Part shown: positions 7,615-17,201 of the stretch, piece after piece
Position numbering within the stretch: the stretch's first letter is position 1
Layout of the letters: the number at the start of each line of letters is the position of its first letter
NCBI RefSeq assembly: GCF_000317615.1
Contig: NC_019780.1
Coordinates: forward strand, 3,059,840-3,123,839
Source of the DNA: Dactylococcopsis salina PCC 8305
GTDB taxonomy: Bacteria > Cyanobacteriota > Cyanobacteriia > Cyanobacteriales > Rubidibacteraceae
Reading direction: 5' to 3'
Length of the DNA stretch: 64,000 bases
Program-made: the position numbers and the translations under genes
Notes under the pieces: model-generated
Databases searched by the model: none
Seen by the model: only the letters and a program-made list of their open reading frames with translations
What the model was told of the DNA's origin: nothing

Positions 7615-8241
7615 ATGGTGTATCAAGGACAGTTTGGGACTTATACAATTACAGAGCGCGATCGAGCGGAAGTCATCATTTATCGTAGTGGGTTAGGAAT
7701 CGCAGCGTTAAGTTTTGCAGTGGGAACACTGCTACTATTTTGGCAAGGAACAACCCCAGTCATCTTACAAACTCTGACCTATTTATATGGATTATTTTCC
7801 CTGGGATTAGGCATTAGTTTAATGACGATTCATATTTATTTACTACCGCTTCATCGTCTCTTACAATTGTTTTGGTTAATCGGAACGATCGCCGCCATGA
7901 TTATTACTCTCCAAGCTGATGTTCCCCTCGCTTTATATGTTTATAATCATCCTCTAACCTTATTCGGAGTTGGCTTTACTTTCGCCGCTTTAACAGGAAT
8001 CTTTTTTAAGGAAGGATTCTGTTTTCATCGCTTGGAAACACAGATTCTCACTCCTCTTGTCCCGATTTTATTATTAGGACATTTAACGGGACTCATTCCA
8101 TCACAAATCGAATCAATATTGTTAGCAACTTGGACAGCGCTTTTCCTCGTTTTTGCTCTCAGAAAAATTCCTCAAGATATTCCCTCTGATATCGGAGATA
8201 AATCTGTGTTTGATTATCTCAAACAGCAACGTGCTTCTTAA
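7615..8241 (+). CDS. DUF2301 family membrane protein
   Basis: This 208-residue protein has a short cytosolic lead ending TITERDRAEVIIYRSG and then about seven hydrophobic segments, among them LGIAALSFAVGTLLLFW, TYLYGLFSLGLGISLMTI, LLQLFWLIGTIAAMIITL, LFGVGFTFAALTGIFF and ILLATWTALFLVFALR. This fits the cyanobacterial DUF2301 integral membrane family, which includes a GIFFKEGFCFHRLE-like motif, seen here. The function is unknown. It is convergent with the decayed SPFH gene and overlaps its 3' end by 23 bp. Confidence 0.8.
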   Translation: MVYQGQFGTYTITERDRAEVIIYRSGLGIAALSFAVGTLLLFWQGTTPVILQTLTYLYGLFSLGLGISLMTIHIYLLPLHRLLQLFWLIGTIAAMIITLQADVPLALYVYNHPLTLFGVGFTFAALTGIFFKEGFCFHRLETQILTPLVPILLLGHLTGLIPSQIESILLATWTALFLVFALRKIPQDIPSDIGDKSVFDYLKQQRAS

Positions 8242-8893
8242 TTGTTATTCCGCGATTGTATAAAATTTCAGCTTGTTTTGCTTCTTGACGCGCAACTTCC
8301 AGGTCAGTTTCTGCTTGTGCTTCTCTTTTTGCTGCTTGTTTAAAGGAGTCTGACCAACCATAATAAGGAATGGTAAAGTCAACGACATTGATATCAAATA
8401 AACGATCGATTTCTTGTTTCACACTTTGATAAACTTTCTGTTCAATTTCTGATCGTTGATCTGCTAATTTATCCATTTCGATGTTCCCTAATTCATTTTT
8501 AAATCGACTGGTCGCAACCACTTCCATACTTTCTTGATAGTCGGGAACATTACGATGAATCTCCTCTAATTTTTCTTCTGGTAAGCGATAGAGAAGAACG
8601 ATCGTGGCGTTAATGGCATAATTATCTATGGTTGAGATACTGACACCTTGAATCCTCATTTTTTCAATGCTTACTGGATATTGACGATGACCTTGTTGAA
8701 AGGGAATTTTCCAGTGCATTCCAGGGCCGGTGGTTTTAATATATTCTCCAGAACTGGTGACGATCGAGCGCTCGGTTTCATCGTTAACATAAACCGATTA
8801 TGCAATGACAATGCCAATCATGGAAAATCCCACGATCGCGCTACCAGCAATGAAAGCAATTTTTCCGTTTAATTTCGATAAAACTTGAGACAT
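8219..8893 (-). pseudogene. SPFH/Band 7 (prohibitin-like) protein with internal stop and lost C-terminus
   Basis: From the ATG at 8893 the frame reads MSQVLSKLNGKIAFIAGSAI and a membrane anchor, then meets an in-frame TAA after IGIVIA, then continues in the same frame as SVYVNDETERSIVTSSGEY and the SPFH domain (QGVSISTIDNYAINATIVLL, QEIDRLFDINVVDFTIPYYG). The C-terminal coiled coil (AKREAQAETDLEVARQEAKQ) stops abruptly with RGITIKKHVAV, short of the usual length, where the convergent DUF2301 gene begins. SPFH proteins scaffold membrane complexes. With a nonsense codon and a missing tail this copy is most likely dead; a restart at the ATG at 8719 would lack the anchor. Confidence 0.8.
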
Positions 8894-9059
8894 AACTAAC
8901 TAATGATAGATGTGGAATTTAGGGACGATTTTAACAGAGACTTCCTGCCATCAAGTAACATTTTAGAAATAAGTTGATTAATTCTTCATCATTTTGGCGA
9001 AAAACAGATACAATAGAACCACACTGCTTAAATAACCTCATAGCGAGTCTGTTACCACA

Positions 9060-10157
9060 ATGGCATCAACTACAACAATCACGAATAATCCCGATAAAGA
9101 AAAAGCTCTAAACCTCGTTCTCAACCAAATTGAGCGCAATTTTGGCAAGGGAGCAATCATGCGGTTAGGGGATGCCGCGCAGATGAAGGTGGAAACCATC
9201 CCCACTGGAGCGCACACCCTCGATATTGCTTTAGGAGGTGGCTTACCGAAAGGAAGAATCATTGAAATCTATGGTCCAGAAAGTTCAGGGAAAACGACTT
9301 TAGCTCTCCACGCGATCGCAGAAGCACAGAAAGGAGGAGGAGTCGCTGCCTTTGTGGATGCAGAACACGCCCTCGACCCCACTTATTCCGATGCGTTGGG
9401 GGTTGACATTGAGAACCTTTTAGTGTCTCAACCAGACACAGGGGAATCGGCATTAGAAATTGTGGATCAACTGGTTCGATCGGCGGCGGTTGATATTGTG
9501 GTCGTCGATTCTGTGGCGGCGTTAACCCCTCGTGCGGAAATTGAAGGGGAAATGGGGGATACTCAAGTCGGTTTACAAGCTCGTCTGATGAGTAAGGCTT
9601 TACGGAAGATTGCAGGAAATATTGGTAAATCAGGCTGTACGGTAATTTTCCTCAATCAACTCCGACAAAAAATTGGTGTCACCTACGGTAGTCCAGAAGT
9701 GACAACGGGAGGAAACGCGCTCAAGTTTTATTGTTCGGTACGACTCGATATTCGACGCATTCAAACCTTGAAGAAAGGAAGCGAGGGAGAATATGGGATT
9801 CGTGCGAAAGTAAAAGTGGCGAAAAATAAAGTTGCTCCTCCTTTTCGGATTGCTGAGTTTGATATTATTTTTGGACATGGTATTTCTCAGCTTGGGTGTT
9901 TGGTGGATATTGCTGAACAAACTGATGTCATTAACCGTAAGGGAGCGTGGTATAGCTATCAAGGTGATAATATTGCCCAAGGACGAGATAACACGATCAA
10001 ATACTTAGAAGAAAATCCAGAAAAAGTGGCTGAAATTGAAGCCGCTGTTCACGAAAAAATTGAGATGGGAGCGTTAGTTCCTGCAAATTCTGCGACGAAT
10101 AAGAAGTCGAAGAAAAATAATGATGCTAATGAGTTAGAGTCAACGGAAGAAAAATAA
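9060..10157 (+). CDS. recA: RecA recombinase
   Basis: This 365-residue RecA forms filaments on single-stranded DNA, catalyses strand exchange and stimulates LexA cleavage. Walker A GPESSGKT lies at residues 72-79, Walker B is [20 protein letters not shown], loop L1 is [20 protein letters not shown], and the L2 region is [19 protein letters not shown]. The acidic, Lys-rich C-terminal tail ([18 protein letters not shown]) is typical. The start at [15 protein letters not shown] fits cyanobacterial homologues. It is followed by a strong hairpin and faces the channel gene convergently, so it appears monocistronic. Confidence 0.98.
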   Translation: MASTTTITNNPDKEKALNLVLNQIERNFGKGAIMRLGDAAQMKVETIPTGAHTLDIALGGGLPKGRIIEIYGPESSGKTTLALHAIAEAQKGGGVAAFVDAEHALDPTYSDALGVDIENLLVSQPDTGESALEIVDQLVRSAAVDIVVVDSVAALTPRAEIEGEMGDTQVGLQARLMSKALRKIAGNIGKSGCTVIFLNQLRQKIGVTYGSPEVTTGGNALKFYCSVRLDIRRIQTLKKGSEGEYGIRAKVKVAKNKVAPPFRIAEFDIIFGHGISQLGCLVDIAEQTDVINRKGAWYSYQGDNIAQGRDNTIKYLEENPEKVAEIEAAVHEKIEMGALVPANSATNKKSKKNNDANELESTEEK

Positions 10158-10171
10158 GAATAAGGGAAAAG

Positions 10172-10200
10172 CGCGATCGATTTTAGTGGTTTCGATCGCG
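10172..10200. terminator. Bidirectional hairpin between recA and the channel gene
   Basis: A 9-bp perfect stem CGCGATCGA/TCGATCGCG with an 11-nt loop lies between two convergent genes. A-rich sequence precedes it (AAGGGAAAAG) and TTATTT follows, so it could terminate transcription in both directions. Confidence 0.65.
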
Positions 10201-10221
10201 TTATTTGTCTGTTTGCCATGA

Positions 10222-12114
10222 TTAAAAGTCTTCCCCAATCACAATTAACCGATCGCGCTGTGTTAATTTTATGGGCGCTAATTTGATCGGATTTAAAACA
10301 ATGCCATAGCCTTGAAACTCTTTTGTTCCTTGATTAGAACAGCGATAACCGATCGCGATCTCACCTCGTTTTTGTGCGGCTTTCATTAGGGTATAAAAAG
10401 AAACAGATTCATGGATTTGGATATAATTAGAAATCGGTTTTAGATAAATTTCGCAACCATTCGGTTCTAATAATTCATTAATCACATCACTACATAAAGG
10501 ATTTTCTGCAATTTGAGAAATCATTAAACTGGTGAGACGATCGCTGACAATAAAATCATCCACTTGTGCGATCGTTGCTAACTGTTGATTCCGACTATCC
10601 ATCATCTCGCTAGTAATAGAAAAATGATATCCTCCCTCCTTCGCAATTTGTCTTAAATGTAAGAGAGATGTTAATGTAATCCCATCCGCTTCTTCTGCGT
10701 CTAAATCATCAGAATAAGCCAGTAAAATAATATGATCAATGACTTGTAAAGGAAGACGATTTAAGAGTTGACGATCGGTAATATCTCCCTTTTCAAATAA
10801 GACACTGAGATGTTGTAATCGTTGTAACTTCGGATTAGAATCTTGGCAAATTATACTTTCATCTGCGATAACTGTCGCCACTGATCCTAAACAAACATAA
10901 GCATCTAGTTTTTCAATGATGGTTTCTGCTTGTTCATTCCAACCTAAAATCAAAAACTTCTCAGGCTTTTTTCCCACCGTTTTATTGCTTAAAGACGTTT
11001 CTAAAAACTTAACCCGTTCGCGGTTTTCCCAAAACTTCATTTCTCGAAAATTATCAGCGATGACAATCATTTGATCGCCTTCTCTTAAAATAGTATCAGG
11101 AGGAGGTTTCAAACAAGGCGCACCATTTTCAGGACAATAACCAATGACGATCGCGTTTTCATAAGCAAAGATACTCTCCGAAAATGTCTCACCAGCGAGA
11201 GTAGTTACAGCATCAAAATAAATCTCATTTCCCGCAAAAGAAAGTAACTCTAAATAGACTCTAGATAAACCAGGTTGGCGACAAATTTGAGCAATCACTC
11301 GCGCAATAAAATCTCCTGTTAAAACAAATTCTACTCGATCTTTTCCGACAGTTTCTGCAATTTGTAGGTTTTTCGGATTTTGAATTTCGGTGACAATTCG
11401 ATAAGGTTCTAAACGACGTTCTGGATTATTAGAAAGGGCTAATAAAGTTTTAATGACACTGGTATCAGGATTATTATTTTGTTCAGGAGGAAGAATAATA
11501 ATTGATTTAGCGCGATCTAAATTTGTAATTTTTAAATCAATTAAATCAGTGGCGACTCCTTGACGACAAATGACTCGGATCCGACGGTTTTTCCGAATCC
11601 GAGTTCGCACTTCCTCTTCCATTTCCACTTTATCTTTATCACCGAGAATAACCACTGTTACTGGAACTCGATCGTCATCAATTAAAAGTAATTCTGAAAG
11701 AATTGGAAACACTTGTGTTGACCAACCTAAAATTACAATATGGTCAGACTCTAAAACTTGCGATCGACCGCGACGAAGTTGATAAAGTTTCCCCTCAATT
11801 CCCGCAACAATCACACCAATAATAATGCTGACAGTAAACAAATTAAAGAGAATTAAAATTAGCATACTAATTCGGGTGGGCCAGGGTAAACCTTCTGTGG
11901 GGTCCCAAGAAATTAAAGTTGTTACTAAAAATGTCCAAATCTGATCCGCAAAAGTGGGTTGTGAAGCGTAACCCGTTTCCCAAGTAATAAAAGAGACAGT
12001 TAGAACAACCACCGCGCCAATAATAATTAACCATCCTAAAAGTGCGATCGAACCTCTAGAGAGGATATTATCAAAGGCATATCTTAAGCGTTCACGCCAG
12101 GGAGGATTTTTCAT
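10222..12114 (-). CDS. CASTOR/POLLUX-like ion channel with RCK/TrkA-N domains
   Basis: This 630-residue protein has an N-terminal pore module with membrane segments at about residues 22-46 and 84-107, and a pore-loop-like stretch between them (TFLVTTLISW). Two cytosolic Rossmann/RCK-type domains follow: DHIVILGWSTQVFPILSELL with DDRVPVTVVILGDKD, and KFLILGWNEQAETIIEKL. The domain order and the GWLIIIGAVVVLTVSFI start match the CASTOR/POLLUX-related family, cation channels of plant and bacterial membranes. Ion selectivity cannot be read from sequence. The gene is monocistronic and divergent from the membrane-fusion gene at 12254. Confidence 0.85.
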   Translation of the reverse strand: MKNPPWRERLRYAFDNILSRGSIALLGWLIIIGAVVVLTVSFITWETGYASQPTFADQIWTFLVTTLISWDPTEGLPWPTRISMLILILFNLFTVSIIIGVIVAGIEGKLYQLRRGRSQVLESDHIVILGWSTQVFPILSELLLIDDDRVPVTVVILGDKDKVEMEEEVRTRIRKNRRIRVICRQGVATDLIDLKITNLDRAKSIIILPPEQNNNPDTSVIKTLLALSNNPERRLEPYRIVTEIQNPKNLQIAETVGKDRVEFVLTGDFIARVIAQICRQPGLSRVYLELLSFAGNEIYFDAVTTLAGETFSESIFAYENAIVIGYCPENGAPCLKPPPDTILREGDQMIVIADNFREMKFWENRERVKFLETSLSNKTVGKKPEKFLILGWNEQAETIIEKLDAYVCLGSVATVIADESIICQDSNPKLQRLQHLSVLFEKGDITDRQLLNRLPLQVIDHIILLAYSDDLDAEEADGITLTSLLHLRQIAKEGGYHFSITSEMMDSRNQQLATIAQVDDFIVSDRLTSLMISQIAENPLCSDVINELLEPNGCEIYLKPISNYIQIHESVSFYTLMKAAQKRGEIAIGYRCSNQGTKEFQGYGIVLNPIKLAPIKLTQRDRLIVIGEDF

Positions 12115-12253
12115 TACTTTTTTCCAATCGCTATTTAATCAAAATTTAGCAAACATTTCCAGATTAAATTCCCCAAAGGGACAGATTTCTAAAAATATCA
12201 TCTAGGATAGGATAAAGGAAGAAAAATGATTAGTTACAATATAAACTTGACTA

Positions 12254-13696
12254 ATGGGATTACCTGGTGGGGTTGGTAAAGTGAAGCGTCCCTTATTGTG
12301 GGGAGTCGGAATAATTACTGTCGGTGTCTTGACAGTGGGATCAGTTTCTTATTTCCTCAATCGGGGAAAGCAGGATTATAATTTAGAAGCGTTGACCGTT
12401 CCTGTCAAACAAGAGAATTTACAGGTGACGATCGAAGCCAGTGGTACAATACAGCCTATCCAGAGTGTTAATGTCAGTCCAAAAACCTCTGGACGTTTGG
12501 AAGAACTGTATGTGGAACAGGGAGATCGCATCGAACAAGGAAGCGCGATTGCTCGCATGGAAAATGATCAGTTTCAATCACAATTCGAGCGGTTTCAGAG
12601 TAATCTAGAAGAAGCCCAAGCGCGGTTAGCGGAAGCAAAAGCAGGGCCACGCATTGAAGAAATTGAGCAAGCTCGTGCTAATCTAGAACAGGCAAAGGCT
12701 CGTTTGGCAGAAGCACAAGCCAGAATCCCTGAAAATATCGCACAATTAGCGTTTCAGGTGGAATCGGCTCAATCTCGGTTTGACCTAGCACAAGAACGGT
12801 TAAATCGCAATGAGCAATTACTCACAGAAGGCGCGATCGCCCAAGACCGTTTTGATGAAGTCCGCAACGAATATCGTAACGCACAAGCTGCCCTCTCAGA
12901 AGCCCGACAACGCCTTCAAGAAGCAAGAAACACTGATCAACCCGAAATTCAACGTTTAGAAGCAGCAGTGGCGCAAGCAAGAGCAAATCTGCAACAATTA
13001 GAAAGCGGGACGCGGCAAGAAGAAATCGATCGCTTAGAAGCGTCAGTTCGATCGGCAAAAGCACAACTAAAAGAAGCAGAAATTCAACTTCAAGATACAT
13101 TAGTTAAAGCCCCATTTACAGGAATTGTTACTCAAAAATACGCCACAGAAGGGGCTTTTGTTACTCCCACGACTTCCGCATCCAGTACCGCCGCTGCTAC
13201 TTCTACTTCTATTATCGCCCTTGCTGAAGGATTAGAGATATTGGCAAAAGTTCCCGAAGTTGATGTTACGCCCCTGAAAAAAGGACAAGCGGTAGAAATT
13301 ATTGCGGATGCGTTTCCTGATCAAGTGTTTAAGGGTGAGGTAAAATTAATCGCACCCGAAGCAATTGTGGAACAAAATGTGACATCTTTTGAAGTGAGAA
13401 TTGATTTACTTTCAGGGTTACAACAGCTTCGATCGGGGATGAATGTTGATGTTACTTTTTTAGGAGAAGAATTAGAAAAAACTATCGTGATTCCCACTGT
13501 CGCTGTCGTCACTCAAAAGGGAGAAACTGGTGTCATCGTGGTTAATGAAGAAGAAAAACCAACGTTTCAACCCGTAACTTTAGGTTTAACCATAGATAAT
13601 CAAACCCAGATTTTAGAAGGTTTAGACAACACCGATCGCGTTTTTATTGATTTACCAGAAGAGTTGAGAAGACAAACCGAACTCAATAATCAATAA
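12254..13696 (+). CDS. HlyD/MacA-type periplasmic membrane-fusion protein
   Basis: This 480-residue protein is an efflux-pump adaptor. A single N-terminal anchor lies around residues 12-33 (LLWGVGIITVGVLTVGSVSYF), followed by a beta-barrel/lipoyl start (VTIEASGTIQPIQSVNVSPK, GRLEELYVEQGDRIEQG). A long coiled-coil hairpin spans about 95-270, rich in QARANLEQAKARLAEAQ-type heptads; the second lipoyl half is DTLVKAPFTGIVTQKY and the C-terminal barrel is GQAVEIIADAFPDQVFKGEV. It would link an inner-membrane transporter to an outer-membrane channel. No transporter gene lies next to it, unlike most MacA/DevB loci, so the partner must be elsewhere. Confidence 0.88.
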   Translation: MGLPGGVGKVKRPLLWGVGIITVGVLTVGSVSYFLNRGKQDYNLEALTVPVKQENLQVTIEASGTIQPIQSVNVSPKTSGRLEELYVEQGDRIEQGSAIARMENDQFQSQFERFQSNLEEAQARLAEAKAGPRIEEIEQARANLEQAKARLAEAQARIPENIAQLAFQVESAQSRFDLAQERLNRNEQLLTEGAIAQDRFDEVRNEYRNAQAALSEARQRLQEARNTDQPEIQRLEAAVAQARANLQQLESGTRQEEIDRLEASVRSAKAQLKEAEIQLQDTLVKAPFTGIVTQKYATEGAFVTPTTSASSTAAATSTSIIALAEGLEILAKVPEVDVTPLKKGQAVEIIADAFPDQVFKGEVKLIAPEAIVEQNVTSFEVRIDLLSGLQQLRSGMNVDVTFLGEELEKTIVIPTVAVVTQKGETGVIVVNEEEKPTFQPVTLGLTIDNQTQILEGLDNTDRVFIDLPEELRRQTELNNQ

Positions 13697-13704
13697 TTAA
13701 CTTT

Positions 13705-16149
13705 ATGAATGCTGAATTTATCGCAACTGAATCCTTATCAGAAGGAGGAATAACCGCAGAAAAAAAGGTTTGGGAGGTGATAAAAGTTGCCTTTTCAGAA
13801 CGAGAATGTGTCGCTTATTGGCGTTATCCGATCTTTTCGACGGTGGGAAAGTTTCGCAAAGAACCTGATATTTTGTTGCTCGATCGCGCTTGGGGAATTA
13901 TAATTATTGAAGTCAAGGCTTTGCTCATTGATCAAATCCAAACCATTACGGGACATCTTTGGCGTTATCAAAACTTTTACACCGCTCAAGGAAACCCTTA
14001 TCAACAAGCAGAAAATCAACTGTTTTCTCTCCTCAATTATTGTCACCATGAACCCAGTTTAAGAAACAAAATTACCAGTCGTGTTTTAGTGGCTTTACCA
14101 AACATTACCCAAGCAGAATGGGAAAAACGAGGCTTTCATTTACTCCCCAGTCAACCCCCTTTATTACTCCAAACCGATCTCGATTCCACATCAGATTTAT
14201 GGGGGAAAATTCAACAAACCAGTTTCCTTTCACAAGGAGACAAACTCACCGCAAAACAATGGCAGCTTCTCCTCTCTATTATTAGTGGAACACCGCTTTA
14301 TCAAAAACCAAATTATCGAGTGCTTTCTCCTCCAGAAAGTCGCGGAAAAGTGCTACAAAAACTCAATCAATCCATCTCAGAATTTGATCAGCAACAGGAA
14401 AGAATCGGGAAACAAATTCCTTCAGGTTTACAACGGATTCGAGGGATTGCTGGTTCTGGAAAAACTGCTATTTTATGCCAAAAAGCGGCGCAAATGCACT
14501 TAAAACATCCGCAATGGGATATTGCTCTCGTTTTCTTTTCTCGTAGTCTTTATTCTGTCATCATTGACCAACTCAATCAATGGTTAAATCGCTTCAGTGA
14601 GAAGGAAATTAAATTTAATCCTTCAATCTCTAAATTACAAGTATTTCATGCTTGGGGAGCAAAAAATCAGCCTGGATTGTATCGTGTAATTTGTGAAGGC
14701 GCTGGTGTTTCTCCTCTCACTCTTCAAGATATCCCCAAGAGCGATCGATATCAGCCCCAAAGAGCGATCGCGCTGGCGTGCGATCGACTATTAGCCCAAA
14801 CCTCGATCCCACAACTATTTGACGCGATTCTGATTGATGAAGGACAAGACTTATTAGTTGATGAGAAAAGCAACTTAACAACCAGACAACCCTTTTACCA
14901 ATTAGCTTACCAAGCACTGCGTCCAGTTCATCCCACGCAACCGCAACAGAAAAGATTAATTTGGACGTATGACGAAGCACAAAGTTTAGATCATCTTTCC
15001 CTTCCCACCCCCGCCGAAATTTTTGGCGAGAAATTAGCCCATCTGCTAAACGGGGAGTATAGCGACGGAATCAAAAAAACAGAAATTTTATCTCGATGTT
15101 ACCGTCTTCCCCATCCCGTGATTACTTTGGCTCATGGCATTGGTATGGGATTATTAAGACGAGAAGGAATGTTAACTGGTGTCACCCATCCCAGAGACTG
15201 GGAAGCATTGGGGTATGAAGTAACAGGAAGTTTTCAACCCCAAGAAACGATCACCCTGAAACGCCCTCCGAAAAATTCTCCTCATCCTCTTCCTAGTTTA
15301 TGGAAAGGAGAGATTATCCGTTTTCAAAGTTATCCCACCCGTCAAGAAGAATTAACCGCTTTAGCCAACAACATTTTAGTTAATTTGCGTCACGAGGGAT
15401 TACGCCCTTGTGGTAATATCTTAGTCTTAGTTTTGGGGAATGGGTTTGAGGGGAAACAGTTAGAGACAGAAGTGGCAAAATTCCTTTATCAGCAAGGAAT
15501 TGATATTTATCTCCCTAGCGCACCCGATTGTAATATTTTTGATTTTTCTTCCTCTCAACGCAACCCGAATCAGTTTTGGTGTCAAGGAGGGGTAACCGTG
15601 TCACGAATCCCTCGATCGAAAGGACAGGAAGCTGATATGGTGTATATTGTGGGGTTAGATCAGGTGGGGAAAGCAGAAGCCAACATCTATTTACGCAATC
15701 AATTATTTACTGCGATCACTCGCACTCGTGCTTGGGTAACCTTAAGTGGTATTGGCGACTATCGATTTTATGATGAGTTACAAGCAGTGATGAGGAGTGG
15801 GGATACGTTTCGCTTTGTTTATCGTCAACCGCCATTAAGGGAGATTCCCATTACATCAATCGGGGAATTTTTAACTCGATATGCAGCCGGAGAGCGCAAT
15901 TTTCAAAACATTGATTTATCTGGCGCAGACTTGAGCTATTTTAATCTTAAGGAATGTAATTTTGTTGGGGCAAATCTAAAAGGAACAAATTTGAGTTACA
16001 GTTGTTTAGAGTCAGCAAAATTAGTGGTCGCTAATTTAGAAGGGGCGAATTTATTTGGAGCAAATTTACGCAAAGCCAAATTAGTGGGAGCAGTTTTAAG
16101 AGATTGTTTTTGGGAAGAGGCTGATCTCACTCATGCTGATTTAGAATGA
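13705..16149 (+). CDS. NERD nuclease-related domain + UvrD-like helicase + pentapeptide repeats
   Basis: This 814-residue three-part protein begins with a NERD domain, containing RKEPDILLLDRAWGIIIIEV with the D...EVK-type nuclease signature. Next comes a superfamily 1 helicase: Walker A RIRGIAGSGKTAIL near residue 247, Walker B AILIDEGQDLL near 374, motif IV-VI region ILSRCYRLP, SRIPRSKGQEADMVYIVGLD and FTAITRTRAWVTLSG. The C-terminus from about residue 730 is a pentapeptide-repeat solenoid (LSGADLSYFNLKECNFVGAN, EGANLFGANLRKAKLVGA). NERD-helicases are thought to process DNA, but their role is unproven. The start lies 8 bp after the membrane-fusion gene, suggesting cotranscription. The universal stress gene follows 27 bp later. 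Confidence 0.85.
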   Translation: MNAEFIATESLSEGGITAEKKVWEVIKVAFSERECVAYWRYPIFSTVGKFRKEPDILLLDRAWGIIIIEVKALLIDQIQTITGHLWRYQNFYTAQGNPYQQAENQLFSLLNYCHHEPSLRNKITSRVLVALPNITQAEWEKRGFHLLPSQPPLLLQTDLDSTSDLWGKIQQTSFLSQGDKLTAKQWQLLLSIISGTPLYQKPNYRVLSPPESRGKVLQKLNQSISEFDQQQERIGKQIPSGLQRIRGIAGSGKTAILCQKAAQMHLKHPQWDIALVFFSRSLYSVIIDQLNQWLNRFSEKEIKFNPSISKLQVFHAWGAKNQPGLYRVICEGAGVSPLTLQDIPKSDRYQPQRAIALACDRLLAQTSIPQLFDAILIDEGQDLLVDEKSNLTTRQPFYQLAYQALRPVHPTQPQQKRLIWTYDEAQSLDHLSLPTPAEIFGEKLAHLLNGEYSDGIKKTEILSRCYRLPHPVITLAHGIGMGLLRREGMLTGVTHPRDWEALGYEVTGSFQPQETITLKRPPKNSPHPLPSLWKGEIIRFQSYPTRQEELTALANNILVNLRHEGLRPCGNILVLVLGNGFEGKQLETEVAKFLYQQGIDIYLPSAPDCNIFDFSSSQRNPNQFWCQGGVTVSRIPRSKGQEADMVYIVGLDQVGKAEANIYLRNQLFTAITRTRAWVTLSGIGDYRFYDELQAVMRSGDTFRFVYRQPPLREIPITSIGEFLTRYAAGERNFQNIDLSGADLSYFNLKECNFVGANLKGTNLSYSCLESAKLVVANLEGANLFGANLRKAKLVGAVLRDCFWEEADLTHADLE

Positions 16150-16176
16150 TTAGTAATTATGTAGAAATAATGGATT

Positions 16177-16605
16177 ATGAGTTTATTTAAGCGCGATCGA
16201 GTTTTAGTTCCCATTGACTTTTCCGAGTCCTGTTTCTATGCTTTAGAAGAAGCAATGAAGGAAATGGACAGTGGCGAGAAGGTTCATATTTTGCACGTTT
16301 TGCGTCCCCTGAATCCAGGTGATCCTGGAATGATTTGGCATACAGTAGATAACGAAACTCGTCGTCGTCATGTGGAAAAAGTGTTTTATAAACGCTATCC
16401 TGATCCCGAATATAAAAAAGCACCATTTAATGTTGTTGTTGGTAAACCCGCGAGAAAAATTATTGATTACGCTAAAAAAAATCAGATTGAACTAATTATA
16501 ATTCCTTCTCACGCTCATCAGGGTTTAAATCGTTTTGCTTTGGGATCAGTCGCAGAAAGAGTAGTTCGTCAAGCGCCTTGTCCAGTGCTAGTTTTACGGG
16601 ATTAA
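16177..16605 (+). CDS. Universal stress protein (UspA family)
   Basis: This 142-residue single Usp domain begins RVLVPIDFSESCFYALEEAM and ends with the nucleotide-binding signature LNRFALGSVAERVVRQAPCP followed by VLVLRD. The residues IIIPSHAHQGLNRFALGS correspond to the G-2X-G-9X-G(S/T) ATP loop, with the first glycine replaced by His/Gln, so ATP binding is possible but not certain. Length is normal. It lies 27 bp after the NERD-helicase and may be the last gene of that transcript. Function in stress survival is a family statement. Confidence 0.88.
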   Translation: MSLFKRDRVLVPIDFSESCFYALEEAMKEMDSGEKVHILHVLRPLNPGDPGMIWHTVDNETRRRHVEKVFYKRYPDPEYKKAPFNVVVGKPARKIIDYAKKNQIELIIIPSHAHQGLNRFALGSVAERVVRQAPCPVLVLRD

Positions 16606-17201
16606 AGCCATAAAAAAGTAGAAAAGTAGGTTGGGTGAAGAGAAACGAAACCCAACACAAATTAGTCATTGGTCATTGGTCATTGGTCATTAGTCATTAG
16701 GTAGAGACGTTCCATGGAACGTCTGTACATTAGTCATTGGGAAAACTACTCTCTGACTGAATCACGAAGGACAAAGGTGTTCCTGAGCCTGTCGAAGGAC
16801 AAAGGACAAAGGACAACCATGTAGGTTGGGTGGAGAGAAACGAAACCCAACACCAATAGAGTTCATCTATTAATGCTCTTAGAAGATGGTGACGAAATTC
16901 CAAAACCTAAATCAATTCTAGTTAGCAAGTTACAATAAATCCCCCCTAGCCCCCCTTGGAAAGGGGGGGGACAAGAAAGAGGTGGGTGTGGTGTGAAATT
17001 CGATCGATGGTTGATCTCGTAAAATGAATTAATCCTTTTTCTTTTTGAGCAGCCCTGTGACTCGTCATCCTTTTGATCAACTAGCCAAACAACTCTTATT
17101 ACCTTTTGTCCTTTGTCCTTCGACAGGCTCAGGAACACTTTTGTCCTTCGTCTTTAGTTTCAATCACTAATGACTAATGACCAATGACTAATGACTAATA
17201 G
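16606..17201. repeat. Repeat-filled intergenic region
   Basis: This holds two copies of the GTAGGTTGGGTGGAG...GAAACCCAACAC hairpin family (16628-16660, 16822-16855), runs of CATTGGTCATTAGT (16665-16699; inverted at 17163-17200), the perfect 20-bp palindrome AGACGTTCCATGGAACGTCT (16705-16724), and an inverted pair of the block with CCTGAGCCTGTCGAAGGAC (16779-16815 and 17104-17150). It also has a CCCCCCTAGCCCCCCTT...AAGGGGGGGG hairpin (16940-16970). Apart from a HicB-like remnant no gene is seen. Confidence 0.8.
16873..16938 (+). pseudogene. HicB-like antitoxin remnant
   Basis: Twenty-one codons read MLLEDGDEIPKPKSILVSK then LQ and stop. The motif EDGDEIPKPKS matches the conserved C-terminal part of the HicB RNase-H-like domain (usually EEGEPIPEPS). 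Everything upstream is replaced by repeats. This is a fragment only, and the assignment rests on one short motif. Confidence 0.4.
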
